A DNA stretch of 64,000 nucleotides, taken from the NCBI RefSeq assembly GCF_000420805.1, contig NZ_ATVQ01000001.1, forward strand, positions 868,001-932,000, read 5' to 3'. This DNA is from Yaniella halotolerans DSM 15476. Lineage in GTDB: Bacteria; Actinomycetota; Actinomycetes; Actinomycetales; Micrococcaceae. Of this stretch, positions 16,509-25,030 are shown piece after piece. Each line of letters starts with the position of its first letter. The stretch's first letter is position 1. A program made the position numbers and the translations under genes. The notes under the pieces were generated by a model. The model made no database searches and was not told where the DNA came from. It saw nothing but the letters and a program-made list of their open reading frames with translations.

Positions 16509-18230
16509 TTAAAGTATGTGGCGCAAGTTTACTCTAGCGAGGTCCACGAGCTCAGAACCCTTGCCACTCAACACGGTTCGCAGAGCATATAGCGAGAAAC
16601 CTTTCATCTGCTCGGCGGAGATAGTTGGTGGGATGGTCAGTTCTGCTCGTTCTGTGACGACGTCGAGCACCGCCGGGCCATCGTGGGCCAGGAATTCTTC
16701 CACTGCCCGGGGTAGGTCTTTGCTGCGTTCAACGTGTTTGCCCCAGATCCCCATCGCTTCAGCGACTTTTGCATAGTCGGGGTTTTCTAGGTCGGTGGCA
16801 AACGGTACGAATCCGCCGGCTTTCATTTCCAGTTCAATAAAGTTCAGCGACGAGTTATTGTAGACGACGATCTTGACCGGAAGGTTGTGCTCACGCACGG
16901 TGAGCAGCTCGCCCAACATCATGCCCAGTCCGCCGTCTCCCGCCAGCGCGATGACTTGGCGATCACGTGAAACAACTTGTGCACCCATACTCATGGTCAC
17001 CGCATTGGCCATCGAGCCGTGGGCAAATGAGCCGATCACACGACGATCTTGGGTTGTATGGAGATAGCGCGAGGCATAGACCACCGGTGATCCGACGTCC
17101 GGGATAAATACGGCATCGTCGCTGGCTTTCTCATCGAGCACGCGGGTGAGGTACTGCGGGTGTATTGGTCGCGAACCGCGCGATGGCCGGGCCAAATCAT
17201 CGAGCTTGGACCGGGTCTTCTTGTAGTGGTCCAGCATTTTCGACAAATGTCGCGAGGATTTAGCCGGTTTCAGCAGCGGAAGCAGTTCGCGGATCGTGTC
17301 TTTGGCAGTGCCCACCAGTGGGACTTCAACGGGCACGCGTTTGCCAATTTGTTCACCACGACTATCGATCTGGATCACCGGGACATCTTCGGGATAGAAC
17401 TGTCGATACGGCAGATCGGTACCGATCATCAGGAGTGCTTCGGCATCAATCATGGCTCGGTACCCTGAGGTGAAACCCAACAAGCCGGTCATGCCGACGT
17501 CATAGGGATTGTCGTATTCGACGTGTTCTTTACCGCGCATCGCGTGCACGATGGGCGCTTGGATTCGCTCAGCGATTTCTAGCAGCTCATCGTGAGCGCC
17601 TGCCACACCAGCCCCGGCCAAGATGGTGACCTTCTTACAACTATTCAACAGCTCGGCTGCACTGTTGAGCTCTTCGTCGGCGGGCAGGATCCGAGAATTG
17701 GTGGCCTTGATAATCTCTGGTTTGGCATCCGGAAGCTCGGTGACGAACATCGAAGCACTGATCACCAAGACAGCCACACCGCGTTTTTCGACTGCGGCAC
17801 GCATGGCAATGGTCAGCAGCCGCGGCAATTGCCCAATATCGCTGACGTGTTCAACATAAACACTGCACTCGCGGAACAGTTCTTGCGGATGCGTTTCCTG
17901 GAAGTAGCCGGTCCCAATTTCTTCTGCCGGGATGTGGGAGGCAATCGCCAACACCGGAACACGCGAACGCTGAGCATCATAAAGCCCGTTGATCAGGTGC
18001 AAGTTGCCAGGTCCGGCGGTCCCGGCCGTGACCGCGAGTTCACCGGTCATTTCGGCTTCGGCGGCTGCGGCAAACGCTCCAGCTTCTTCATGTCGAACGT
18101 TCATCCACTCAACATCTGAGTTCCGCATGGCATCGGTGAACCCGTTCAAGGAATCTCCCGCGATACCCCAAATACGATCGATCCCGTTGGCTTCAAATGT
18201 TGAAATGAAATGTTCTGCGACGGTCGCCAT
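16509..18230 (-). CDS. poxB: Pyruvate:quinone oxidoreductase (PoxB-type thiamine diphosphate enzyme)
   Basis: Peripheral membrane ThDP/FAD enzyme that converts pyruvate to acetate and CO2 and passes electrons to the quinone pool. Length (573 aa) matches E. coli PoxB (572 aa). Seen: GIAGDSLNGFTDA near the N terminus, the ThDP glutamate region VRHEEAGAFAAAAEA, GTAGPGN, an FAD-binding middle domain, and the ThDP motif GDGG with NN 27 residues later (residues about 430-460). The C-terminal tail resembles the amphipathic lipid-binding tail of PoxB. Start is ATG 18230 with AGGAGG; a longer in-frame start at 18266 lacks support. An 8-bp perfect palindrome lies 31 bases upstream. Its acetate product fits the nearby acetate permeases. 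Confidence 0.9.
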   Translation of the reverse strand: MATVAEHFISTFEANGIDRIWGIAGDSLNGFTDAMRNSDVEWMNVRHEEAGAFAAAAEAEMTGELAVTAGTAGPGNLHLINGLYDAQRSRVPVLAIASHIPAEEIGTGYFQETHPQELFRECSVYVEHVSDIGQLPRLLTIAMRAAVEKRGVAVLVISASMFVTELPDAKPEIIKATNSRILPADEELNSAAELLNSCKKVTILAGAGVAGAHDELLEIAERIQAPIVHAMRGKEHVEYDNPYDVGMTGLLGFTSGYRAMIDAEALLMIGTDLPYRQFYPEDVPVIQIDSRGEQIGKRVPVEVPLVGTAKDTIRELLPLLKPAKSSRHLSKMLDHYKKTRSKLDDLARPSRGSRPIHPQYLTRVLDEKASDDAVFIPDVGSPVVYASRYLHTTQDRRVIGSFAHGSMANAVTMSMGAQVVSRDRQVIALAGDGGLGMMLGELLTVREHNLPVKIVVYNNSSLNFIELEMKAGGFVPFATDLENPDYAKVAEAMGIWGKHVERSKDLPRAVEEFLAHDGPAVLDVVTERAELTIPPTISAEQMKGFSLYALRTVLSGKGSELVDLARVNLRHIL

Positions 18231-18529
18231 GCTTCCTCCTGAATAGTTCGAATGCACAGCTCGCAAACCAGATGTTTGCGAATCTGAATTCTGTCTTCCA
18301 CGCTACAGGACAGGTATTTTTGGCGGAATGCTCGCACTGCCTGACGACATGATTGTTCAATCATTACAGCCCAGGCCAGCAACCTTTTGCCGCAAGAGTG
18401 GGCACCGAGTGTCAGCACGTTTGGTCGGGGTGTGCCATAGCGCACCGTCATTCCAGCATTGACCCACTACGCTTGAACCAAGAAGAATCAACACCATCGC
18501 AAGTGTCCCCTAATGAAGTGAGGTCAACT
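18231..18529. other. Divergent promoter region of poxB and the YtxH-like gene
   Basis: 299 bases with no supported gene. It contains the palindrome at 18261-18281 near poxB. The rest shows no obvious repeat or RNA structure. Confidence 0.5.
18261..18281. promoter_or_regulatory. Candidate operator palindrome upstream of poxB
   Basis: TCGCAAAC (18261-18268) and GTTTGCGA (18274-18281) form a perfect 8-bp inverted repeat with a 5-base spacer, 31-51 bases before the poxB start codon. Size and position suit a dimeric transcription factor. The regulator is unknown. Confidence 0.45.
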
Positions 18530-18955
18530 ATGAAAATCTTGAGTTTTGGTCGTGTACTGACCCTCGGCGTCGGTGTAGGTATTGGTTACCTCCTTGGCAA
18601 CCGTGAAGGTCGCGCACAAGCAGAAGAAGCCGCTCGTCAGGCTCAGCGCACGATTCAGCAATTCTGGAATGACCCGAAAACCCAGGAACGGGTACACGAG
18701 ACCTCCGGTCGCATGGCTGATGCCGTTAAAGAGAAAGCACCTGCACTCGGCGGTGTAGCTGACACAGCAGCCGATATGTTGGACAAATCCACAGGTTATG
18801 ATTCAAACGATGCACCCGAACAGGCCAACAGCCCTAATGCAAACCCGGGGAACGAAAAAGCCGGCCACGAAAAGAAGCACGTCAACGGAGACACCATCAG
18901 TGATCCGTCCGAGTCGCTAGAAGAAGAAGGTGGCACCACCGCCACTCGCCGCTAA
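18530..18955 (+). CDS. YtxH-like membrane-anchored small protein
   Basis: 141-aa protein with one N-terminal glycine-rich membrane helix (VLTLGVGVGIGYLLGN, residues about 8-24) followed by a basic stop, then a long Ala/Gln/Glu-rich helix and an acidic, Gly/Asn-rich disordered C terminus. This is the YtxH/general-stress small protein layout; the molecular role is not established. Start ATG 18530 is preceded by GTGAGGT. The much longer in-frame extension upstream (to 18353) has no hydrophobic or conserved pattern and was not used. A strong terminator follows. Confidence 0.75.
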   Translation: MKILSFGRVLTLGVGVGIGYLLGNREGRAQAEEAARQAQRTIQQFWNDPKTQERVHETSGRMADAVKEKAPALGGVADTAADMLDKSTGYDSNDAPEQANSPNANPGNEKAGHEKKHVNGDTISDPSESLEEEGGTTATRR

Positions 18956-18990
18956 ATACAACTCATACTGCGTGCCATGACGGTGCGTGC

Positions 18991-19044
18991 CTGCTCCCCG
19001 GTGTTGGCTTCAATGGCCTATTCGACACCGGGGAGCAGTATTTT
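18991..19044 (+). terminator. Rho-independent terminator after YtxH-like gene
   Basis: Perfect 14-bp stem (18991-19004 with 19025-19038) followed by TATTTTA. It ends about 30 bases before the next gene's start codon, so that gene needs its own very close promoter or reads through. Confidence 0.75.
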
Positions 19045-19073
19045 ATCCACGCTGTTGCTGTGATGGAGACGTG

Positions 19074-20174
19074 ATGGACACCGATCAAGCGTTGCGCGAG
19101 CAGCTCCACGCCCTGTGGGCCACGGTCGGCTGCTTTGTCGTAGGGGCGACTCTTGGCTTCATCACGCTGCGGGGCGAGCAATACGAAATTTTTGGTACCG
19201 GTCCGGCGGCCATACAAACCGCAGCCATAGCAGCCTCGGTAGCTGCACTGGCTTTTATTCTCAGCACGGTGTTCTATCGCCGTGGTGAAACCTGGGAGAT
19301 GCCCCGCTGGCAAAAGCTCATTTCCAATGTGTCCGCGATTGCGATCACGCTGGCCATGGGTGGGGTCACCGCAATTGGCGTGCTATTAGCTGGCCAAGTC
19401 TTAGCTACCGGGCTCCAAGGTTTAGAATTCGGCCCCGTCGGAGGTGGAATCCTAACCGGTGTTGCTGCGGGACTGAGCGGCAGACTCGCCTTCCAGGCGG
19501 GTATCCACTTGAGCACACGAAACCTTGCGGCCCTATTATTCTCCTACCTGATCATCGGCACGGTCTTTGCCATGACCACCGCGACCGATCCAACCTGGTG
19601 GGAGCGAAACTTCTCACAGCTCGGCGCCGGCAGTGGTGCCTGGGCATTCAACGGTACATTGATCATCGCGGGTCTGCTCATCGCTACGGTCGGTTCCTAC
19701 ATTGGGCGCGATCTCCACCGGCTACTCGAAGATGATGCCATCCCCCGTATCGCCACCGTCGTTGGCATTTGGTTCACTGCCGGAATTGCGCTGACCGCTG
19801 TCGGTCTCCTACCCATTGACCAGCTACCCATGCCGCATAATATTGCGGCTTTCGCGATGCTCTTTCTCCTGATGGCAGCAGCCGGTTATACGCAGTTCGT
19901 GCTCCCTGATCCGCCATTGGTTCTCAAAGCGGTCACGGCCATGATGGTCATCCTGGTCGGCGTCTCGACGGTGCTCACGTTTTTGTTTTCCGTCATCAGT
20001 GTTACCGCGCTGGAGAGTATCGTCGTCGGGCTCGCATTGCTGTGGATGACGACGTTTGTGCGTGTGCTGGGGCTCCTGACGCCAGAGATCTCACTGGCCT
20101 CGCAACGACGCTGGCTGCTACCAACACCCCTGCTCGCCCGCCAACAAACAAGAAGCACGAAGAAGCGCATGTGA
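19074..20174 (+). CDS. Polytopic membrane protein, possibly DUF998-like
   Basis: 366-aa integral membrane protein with about ten hydrophobic helices and very short loops. No catalytic or transporter motif is recognised; the general pattern recalls DUF998 proteins, but this is a weak assignment. The start is ATG 19074 (GTG at 19071 is equally close to GGAG); the 29 upstream in-frame codons overlap the terminator and were excluded. Function unknown. Confidence 0.65.
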   Translation: MDTDQALREQLHALWATVGCFVVGATLGFITLRGEQYEIFGTGPAAIQTAAIAASVAALAFILSTVFYRRGETWEMPRWQKLISNVSAIAITLAMGGVTAIGVLLAGQVLATGLQGLEFGPVGGGILTGVAAGLSGRLAFQAGIHLSTRNLAALLFSYLIIGTVFAMTTATDPTWWERNFSQLGAGSGAWAFNGTLIIAGLLIATVGSYIGRDLHRLLEDDAIPRIATVVGIWFTAGIALTAVGLLPIDQLPMPHNIAAFAMLFLLMAAAGYTQFVLPDPPLVLKAVTAMMVILVGVSTVLTFLFSVISVTALESIVVGLALLWMTTFVRVLGLLTPEISLASQRRWLLPTPLLARQQTRSTKKRM

Positions 20175-20187
20175 CTCAATCACTCGC

Positions 20188-20478
20188 AGTGATGGCCTGC
20201 AATTTGTCGATGAGATTGCAAACTCGCTACACGGTCCAATCCTGCTTCCGGTGGAGCCCGCAACAACGAAAGTCGCACGCACCGTAACACCGGGCGACGA
20301 ATTTCAATTTGTGTTCGACCTCGGAGATTTCTGGGTGCACCGCTGTACTGTGGAAACCCATAAAGTCGACCCCATGGAAGTATTAGGCATCAAGCCAAAA
20401 GACCCACTGGCATACTGGGGTTGGGCCAAGATGCCCGATCCAATGCAAAACAGGATCTGGCCTGCGTTCGAACAGTGA
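20188..20478 (+). pseudogene. 5'-truncated plasmid pRiA4b ORF-3-like / IS1096 TnpR-passenger-like remnant
   Basis: The frame encodes the C-terminal part of this family: FQFVFDLGDFWVH (family pattern F-Y-DFGD-WEH) and, near the end, YWGWAKMPD. Homology-like sequence (SDGLQFVDEIANSLHGPILLPVEP) is already readable before the first standard start codon, the GTG at 20251, and the frame has no ATG/GTG/TTG between a stop at 20077 and that GTG. The N-terminal two thirds of a normal family member are missing. The simplest reading is a decayed fragment; a short protein from GTG 20251 (75 aa) is possible. It lies next to a tRNA gene. Confidence 0.6.
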
Positions 20479-20504
20479 CCTTCGACCGCAACCATGTCTA
20501 ATAC

Positions 20505-20548
20505 AAAAAACCGGTATCTGAACTAGCACTTGCTTCATCAGATACCGG
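20505..20548 (-). terminator. Terminator of tRNA-Lys transcript
   Basis: Stem CCGGTATCTGA (20511-20521) with TCAGATACCGG (20538-20548), perfect over 11 bp. On the minus strand it is followed by TTTTTT, just downstream of the tRNA. Confidence 0.8.
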
Positions 20549-20555
20549 CTGATTG

Positions 20556-20628
20556 TGGGCCCTGCGGGGATCGAACCCGCGACCTGCGGATTAAAAGTCC
20601 GATGCTCTACCTACTGAGCTAAAGGCCC
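20556..20628 (-). tRNA. tRNA-Lys (anticodon UUU)
   Basis: A 73-nt cloverleaf on the minus strand. The acceptor GGGCCUU pairs with AGGGCCC plus discriminator A. The D arm is AGCTCAGTAGGTAGAGC, and the anticodon loop CTTTTAA has anticodon TTT in a GGACT...AATCC stem. The T arm is GCGGG-TTCGATC-CCCGC. CCA is not encoded. No duplicated tRNA 3' end was seen nearby. Confidence 0.97.
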
Positions 20629-20758
20629 TGGTCGCGATGACCGCTATACGATTGTAGCCTATTTTGCTGCGGAACAAAATTTGCCGCATTGACTGTTATT
20701 TAGAGCCGCACCTGCTTTATGCTGTCGTGGTGTACGCGTCTCGTATCAAGGAGGACGT

Positions 20759-21439
20759 TTGAGTTATCAGCGCGGCGGATCAACCGGTCTACCATTCCGC
20801 AGACCCAAACTGATGCCGCTCGAAAGCTTTGAACACCAGCCGGGTGGTTTGGATCCTGCTGAGGTGTACTCTGCGGCTCAAACCGTGGCCGCGCATTTAG
20901 TGGCCACCGGTCAGGACCCCGACGCAAAGGACGCTACCGTGGACTGGTTGGTTGACCTTGTTGACGACGTCGGACTCGATACGATGGCCGAAATGTGGTC
21001 AAACGCCCCAGCGGTCACGTTTGGTGGGGCTCTGTGGCGGCTGTATACCCTTCAACAAGCGACCCGTCGCGATGGTGAAATGTGGGCTGCTTGGTACCGA
21101 GCGGGCTACGACGCGTATGCATCACGTGTTATCGCCGGCGCCACGGAACCACCCCACGCCAAGGATCTCCAGCACCTGATCTCCCAGATTCTGACCGGGC
21201 TCTACTCGGGGGATTTTGCCATCGCTCTAGAACGTGGCGGAGCCTACGCCCGGGTCATTGCCGCCGGCCAGCACCAGCACGCCGAACGGCTCGAAGATCT
21301 CAACCCGGAAGCTTCTGCCGCCCTGGAACACCGCTCGGTCAAACTCCAGCGCACCGCAACCGAATTAGAACTATGCGCCACCGCCTGGCGTCAGGGCCGA
21401 CTGGATGACGCCCACCCCAGTGAACTACCGCGGAATTAA
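20759..21439 (+). CDS. Uncharacterised 226-aa protein upstream of the DUF47/PiT pair
   Basis: Unrecognised soluble, helix-rich protein. It starts at TTG 20759, chosen because a full AAGGAGG lies 5 bases upstream. Seen: LDPAEVYSAAQTVAAHLVATG, WLVDLVDDVGLDTMAEMWS, GALWRLYTLQ-ATRRDG and an Ala/Glu/Arg-rich C-terminal helix region with EDLNPEASAALEHRS. The layout looks like a conserved actinobacterial hypothetical. It precedes the DUF47 gene by 41 bases on the same strand and may be co-transcribed, but nothing ties it to phosphate. Confidence 0.75.
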   Translation: MSYQRGGSTGLPFRRPKLMPLESFEHQPGGLDPAEVYSAAQTVAAHLVATGQDPDAKDATVDWLVDLVDDVGLDTMAEMWSNAPAVTFGGALWRLYTLQQATRRDGEMWAAWYRAGYDAYASRVIAGATEPPHAKDLQHLISQILTGLYSGDFAIALERGGAYARVIAAGQHQHAERLEDLNPEASAALEHRSVKLQRTATELELCATAWRQGRLDDAHPSELPRN

Positions 21440-21480
21440 CGCGTCAGATTGTTAACTTTCGGTGTGTAAAGTGACCAGAT

Positions 21481-22107
21481 ATGAAGCTGTCTGTAACGCA
21501 CCTATTTTCTGCCGATGAATCAGGTGCGGCCCAAGTACGAAGTCTTGCAAAACTTCTCGTGGAATCGGTGGACCTGGTAACCCAAATGTTTGGGGCCTCC
21601 CCCGAAACCGGAACCGAACTTGATGCCAAGCTCGACAACCTCAACGCAAGAGCTTCCCGCAATACCAGCACCATGCTGACGGCGCTGCGTAGTTCTTACC
21701 TCACCCCACTCCCCCGCGAAGATCTCTACCTACTCGGCACCTGGATCAACCGTGCGGTCGAGGCCGTGACCATTACCGGAACGATCATTCACGCGACCCG
21801 CCAGTACCGTCTGCCAGCTCGCGCCGGCGACGTGTTGGAGATCCTGACCCGACAGGCTGATCTCGTCCTGGATGCCGCCGAACAGCTCGACCAGGTCGAT
21901 GATCTTGAGAGCACCTGGATGCATCTGGAACGCCTCACCCACCAGGCCCATCGCGCCCTGGTCACCTGGCGCCTCACGGATGCCGATGAACTCCTGGCCC
22001 GCCACTACTACCGGCAACAGGAAGTCGCTCGGTCCCTAGAATCTACCTTCATGACCATCCGCGAATTTTGTACGCAGCTAGGACGGATCCTGGTGCGTGA
22101 TTCCTAG
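21481..22107 (+). CDS. DUF47/PhoU-like protein associated with phosphate permease
   Basis: 208-aa all-helical DUF47 protein, related to PhoU and usually encoded directly before PiT-type phosphate permeases, whose activity it is thought to modulate. Seen: MFGASPET, NTSTMLTALRSSYLTPLPREDLYLLGTWINRAVE (the F/L-TPLDRED-type helix of this family) and a C-terminal helical bundle with EVARSLESTFMTIREFCTQLGRILVRDS. The stop codon and the next gene's GTG share a base, so the two are translated together. Confidence 0.88.
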   Translation: MKLSVTHLFSADESGAAQVRSLAKLLVESVDLVTQMFGASPETGTELDAKLDNLNARASRNTSTMLTALRSSYLTPLPREDLYLLGTWINRAVEAVTITGTIIHATRQYRLPARAGDVLEILTRQADLVLDAAEQLDQVDDLESTWMHLERLTHQAHRALVTWRLTDADELLARHYYRQQEVARSLESTFMTIREFCTQLGRILVRDS

Positions 22108-23120
22108 TGAGCACTTTGATTCTGCTCACCGCGGTTTTTGTCCTCACCGCGGCATTTAGTTTTGTCGTGGCAGGCCGCGACACCCCCAACGCCGTCGCTC
22201 TGCCCATCGCCTCCGGTGCGCTCACACCCGCCAACGCGGTCGCCATGACCGCCCTGATGCGTATGGTCGGCGCGGTCATGGGGGTCAGCACGATTCAGTT
22301 CTTTGCCGCAGAATTCGTCGCACTGGTGCCGTCCGGTAACACCGGTTTATCAATCACCGCCGTCGGGGTCGCTGTGGCATTAGCCTGGGCAATTTTTACC
22401 TGGTGGCGCGGCGTCGCCGTCTCATCTTCACATGCCCTCACCGCCTCAATTACCGGCGGTGCAGTAGCCGTCTCATTATTCAATACCGAACACCTGAGCT
22501 GGCCAGATTTATCCCCGATCTCAATGGGGATCATTATTTCGCTGTTTGCTTCACCAATTTTGGCGATGTTGGTCGCCTGGCTTCTAACGATCCCGGTCAC
22601 CTGGTTCGCCAAGGACACGGCACCGCATCGGGTCAGCTACGCAGCCCGCGGCACGCTGGCAATCGGGGCTGCGGCAAATGCCCTCGGCCACGGAGTCCAG
22701 TACGGGCAACGTATCTACATCGTGCTGCTGATGTCTATCGCGGCAGCTGATGTAGAACCCTTCCCCACCTGGATCATGGCGGCGTCCGTGGTGCTACTTC
22801 TGGGTGTCGGGAGTATCCTCACAGCTTGGCGCGTGAACTACACACTGGCCCGTCGAATCACGATTTTAGATCCGCTCCATTCTGCGATTGCGTCATCGAC
22901 GTCAGCCCTGCTCTTACTGGTCGGGTCATTCATGCTGCACATCCCGCTGTCATCGTCGCTCACCACGGTGGCAGCGATCACCGGGGCGGGCACCGCACAG
23001 AACAACGGCGTGGTCCGTTGGGTTCAAGTCTTGCGGCTCATGAGCTATTTCTTTGCTACCGTAATCATCTGTGCGGCGGTAGCGTTCGCAGCCGTCGGAG
23101 CCATCACAGCACTGACCTAG
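22107..23120 (+). CDS. PiT-family inorganic phosphate permease, divergent motif
   Basis: Inner-membrane phosphate transporter of the PiT family (337 aa, about ten helices) with the internal inverted repeat expected. The first family motif reads GRDTPNAVALPIASGALTP, keeping the Asp of the canonical G-x-N/R-D-x-x-N-x-V signature. The second copy reads LGHGVQYGQR where most PiT proteins have HGxNDxQK. So the second copy has lost the Asn-Asp pair. The upstream DUF47 partner and the repeat architecture still support the call. The start is GTG 22107. Whether it carries phosphate or another anion is open. Confidence 0.8.
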   Translation: MSTLILLTAVFVLTAAFSFVVAGRDTPNAVALPIASGALTPANAVAMTALMRMVGAVMGVSTIQFFAAEFVALVPSGNTGLSITAVGVAVALAWAIFTWWRGVAVSSSHALTASITGGAVAVSLFNTEHLSWPDLSPISMGIIISLFASPILAMLVAWLLTIPVTWFAKDTAPHRVSYAARGTLAIGAAANALGHGVQYGQRIYIVLLMSIAAADVEPFPTWIMAASVVLLLGVGSILTAWRVNYTLARRITILDPLHSAIASSTSALLLLVGSFMLHIPLSSSLTTVAAITGAGTAQNNGVVRWVQVLRLMSYFFATVIICAAVAFAAVGAITALT

Positions 23121-23163
23121 CGCAAGCCATTGCGTGTGCTACACCACGCTGAGACAATGAACT

Positions 23164-24305
23164 ATGGCAGTCACACTCAGAGCACTCGAAGTCGCTGTAC
23201 CCGAAACCGTCCTCCATCAGGCTGAGGTTCGCGATATATTTGCCTCCCAACCCGGCATCAGTCGATTGGCCACGCGCCTCGTCAACGCCAGTTTTGACGC
23301 CTCGGGAATCGAAACCCGACACAGTGCCGTCACCGAGATGGATCTGCAAGAGCAACCAGCATCCAACGGTTCCCCACAATTCTTTGACCCGACCAACCGC
23401 GAGATTCTCAACCCCAGCACACGTGTTCGCAACGATGTGTATGTCGACGAGGCGACGAAACTCTATGTCGACGCCGCTGACGCTGCAGTCACCGCATGTG
23501 AGGCATCGACAACACCGACGTGACCCATGTGATCACGGTGTCGTGCACAGGATTTTTCTCCCCGGGGCCGGACTACCGAATCGTGCGAGGCCTCGACCTC
23601 AATCCCTCGGTGCAGCGTTATCATCTGGGATTCATGGGCTGCTACGCGGCGTTTCCGGCCATGCGGCAAGCCAAGACCATCTGCGATGCCGATCCCGATG
23701 CTGTCGTGCTGGTGGTGAGTGTGGAATTATGTAGCATCCACGTTCGAGTCTCCAATGATCCCGATACCATCCTTGGCTCATCGCTATTTGGCGACGGTGC
23801 GGCGGCCGCCGTCATCACCGGCCGAGACCTGAATGGCGAACGCGCGCTGCAGTTGGACCATTTTGAAACCGTGATCACCCCGGTCGGCGAGGAAGCGATG
23901 GCTTGGAATATTGGCGACAACGGATTCGAGATGGTACTGGGGACCTACGTTCCAAAAATCATCGATGCGCATATCGTCGACGCGCTAGCTCCCCTGCTTG
24001 CCCACGATCAGACGCTGGAAGCACGCGAGTACCGTGAAATCGAGCACTGGGCGATTCATCCGGGTGGCAGAAGCATTCTCGACAAAGTCGAAGCCAAACT
24101 GGAGCTCGGCGCCGATCAGTTGGTCCCCTCCCGCGAAGTATTGCGCCGCTTTGGGAACATGAGTAGCGCCACGGTGATGTTTGTCCTCAAGGAGATCCTG
24201 GAGCAACCGGGCTCTGGTGGCGGCGAGCGCATCTGCAGCATGGCCTTCGGGCCGGGACTAACCGTCGAGACGGGCCTCTTCACAACCGTCGGTGCCAATC
24301 CGTGA
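23164..24305 (+). pseudogene. Type III polyketide synthase, split by a frameshift near 23500
   Basis: Chalcone-synthase-like homodimeric enzyme that condenses malonyl-CoA units on an acyl-CoA starter. The N-terminal 116 residues are read from 23164 until a premature stop at 23521-23523. The remainder is read in the -1 frame from about 23502 (GIDNTDVTHVITVSCTGFF). All three catalytic residues lie in the second part: Cys in GFMGCYAAFPA, His in WAIHPGGRS, Asn in FGNMSSATV. Family spacing before GIDNTDVTHV suggests that one or, more likely, seven bases were lost near 23500-23506. No slippery sequence is present. The 3' end overlaps the methyltransferase start (GTGA). As given, no intact enzyme is encoded. 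Confidence 0.85.
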
Positions 24306-25030
24306 GGCGGACCGTCGTGCCCAAACTGCAGGACCGCGATAAAGACGCCGTCGAGCGGATGGACGATCCCAACTGCGACCTTGCTAAACTTCATCGCACC
24401 TATGCGCAGTTCCAGCTCGTCAACCGTGTGGTTGCCGGCTGGCAGCTGACATACAGGAACTCCCTACGTCCCGTATTGCGCCACGACCGTCTCAATACTC
24501 TGCTCGACATCGGCGCAGGTGGCGCCGACGTGACCCGGGCGATCGCTGGCTGGGCACGGCGCGATGGTTTTCATCTGCATATCACCGCAGCCGACCCCGA
24601 CGAGCGCGCCTATGCCTGGACAAGCCACCGTGACCCAGCCGGCGAAATAACGTATCGACAAGCATTGAGCTCAGATCTCGTCGAACAAGGCGAGACCTTT
24701 GATCTGGTGATTTCCAACCACCTGCTACACCACCTAGACGATGCAGCGCTGCAGGGGCTCCTCCATGATTCCGAAAAGCTGGCTCGGATTCGGGCAGTGC
24801 ACAGCGATATTCGTCGCAGCCGCCTAGCGTACGCGTTATTTTCGGTGGGTACGTGGCCCTTCTTCCCCGGGTCGTTCATTCGTGAGGACGGGCTAACATC
24901 CATCCGTCGCAGCTATACCGAAAATGAGTTAGGCGCCGTCGCACGCCCCTGTTGGCGAGTACACGCCCAACATCCGTGGCGGAACATCCTGAGCTTTGAT
25001 GCCGCAGACGCTACTGCGGCAGGTCCATGA
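24302..25030 (+). CDS. SAM-dependent methyltransferase of the type III PKS operon
   Basis: 242-aa class I methyltransferase, probably O- or C-methylating the polyketide. Seen: LLDIGAGGADVTRAI (SAM motif I), TAADPDERA (acidic motif II), a FDLVISNHLLHHLDD motif, and the C-terminal HSDIRRSRLAYALFSV...FIREDGL-SIRRSYT block found in methyltransferases that accompany actinobacterial type III PKS genes. The reading frame is intact, in contrast to both neighbours. It overlaps the PKS gene (GTGA) and the monooxygenase gene (ATGA) by 4 bases each, so all three form one operon. Confidence 0.85.
   Translation: MRRTVVPKLQDRDKDAVERMDDPNCDLAKLHRTYAQFQLVNRVVAGWQLTYRNSLRPVLRHDRLNTLLDIGAGGADVTRAIAGWARRDGFHLHITAADPDERAYAWTSHRDPAGEITYRQALSSDLVEQGETFDLVISNHLLHHLDDAALQGLLHDSEKLARIRAVHSDIRRSRLAYALFSVGTWPFFPGSFIREDGLTSIRRSYTENELGAVARPCWRVHAQHPWRNILSFDAADATAAGP

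Noticed and set aside
18353-18529. Longer N terminus for the YtxH-like protein
   Set aside because: The 59 extra residues are His/Cys/Ser-rich without pattern, while GTGAGGT sits directly before ATG 18530.
23499-23523. Programmed ribosomal frameshifting in the PKS gene
   Set aside because: No slippery heptamer or downstream pseudoknot is seen, and the implied protein would lack residues relative to family spacing.
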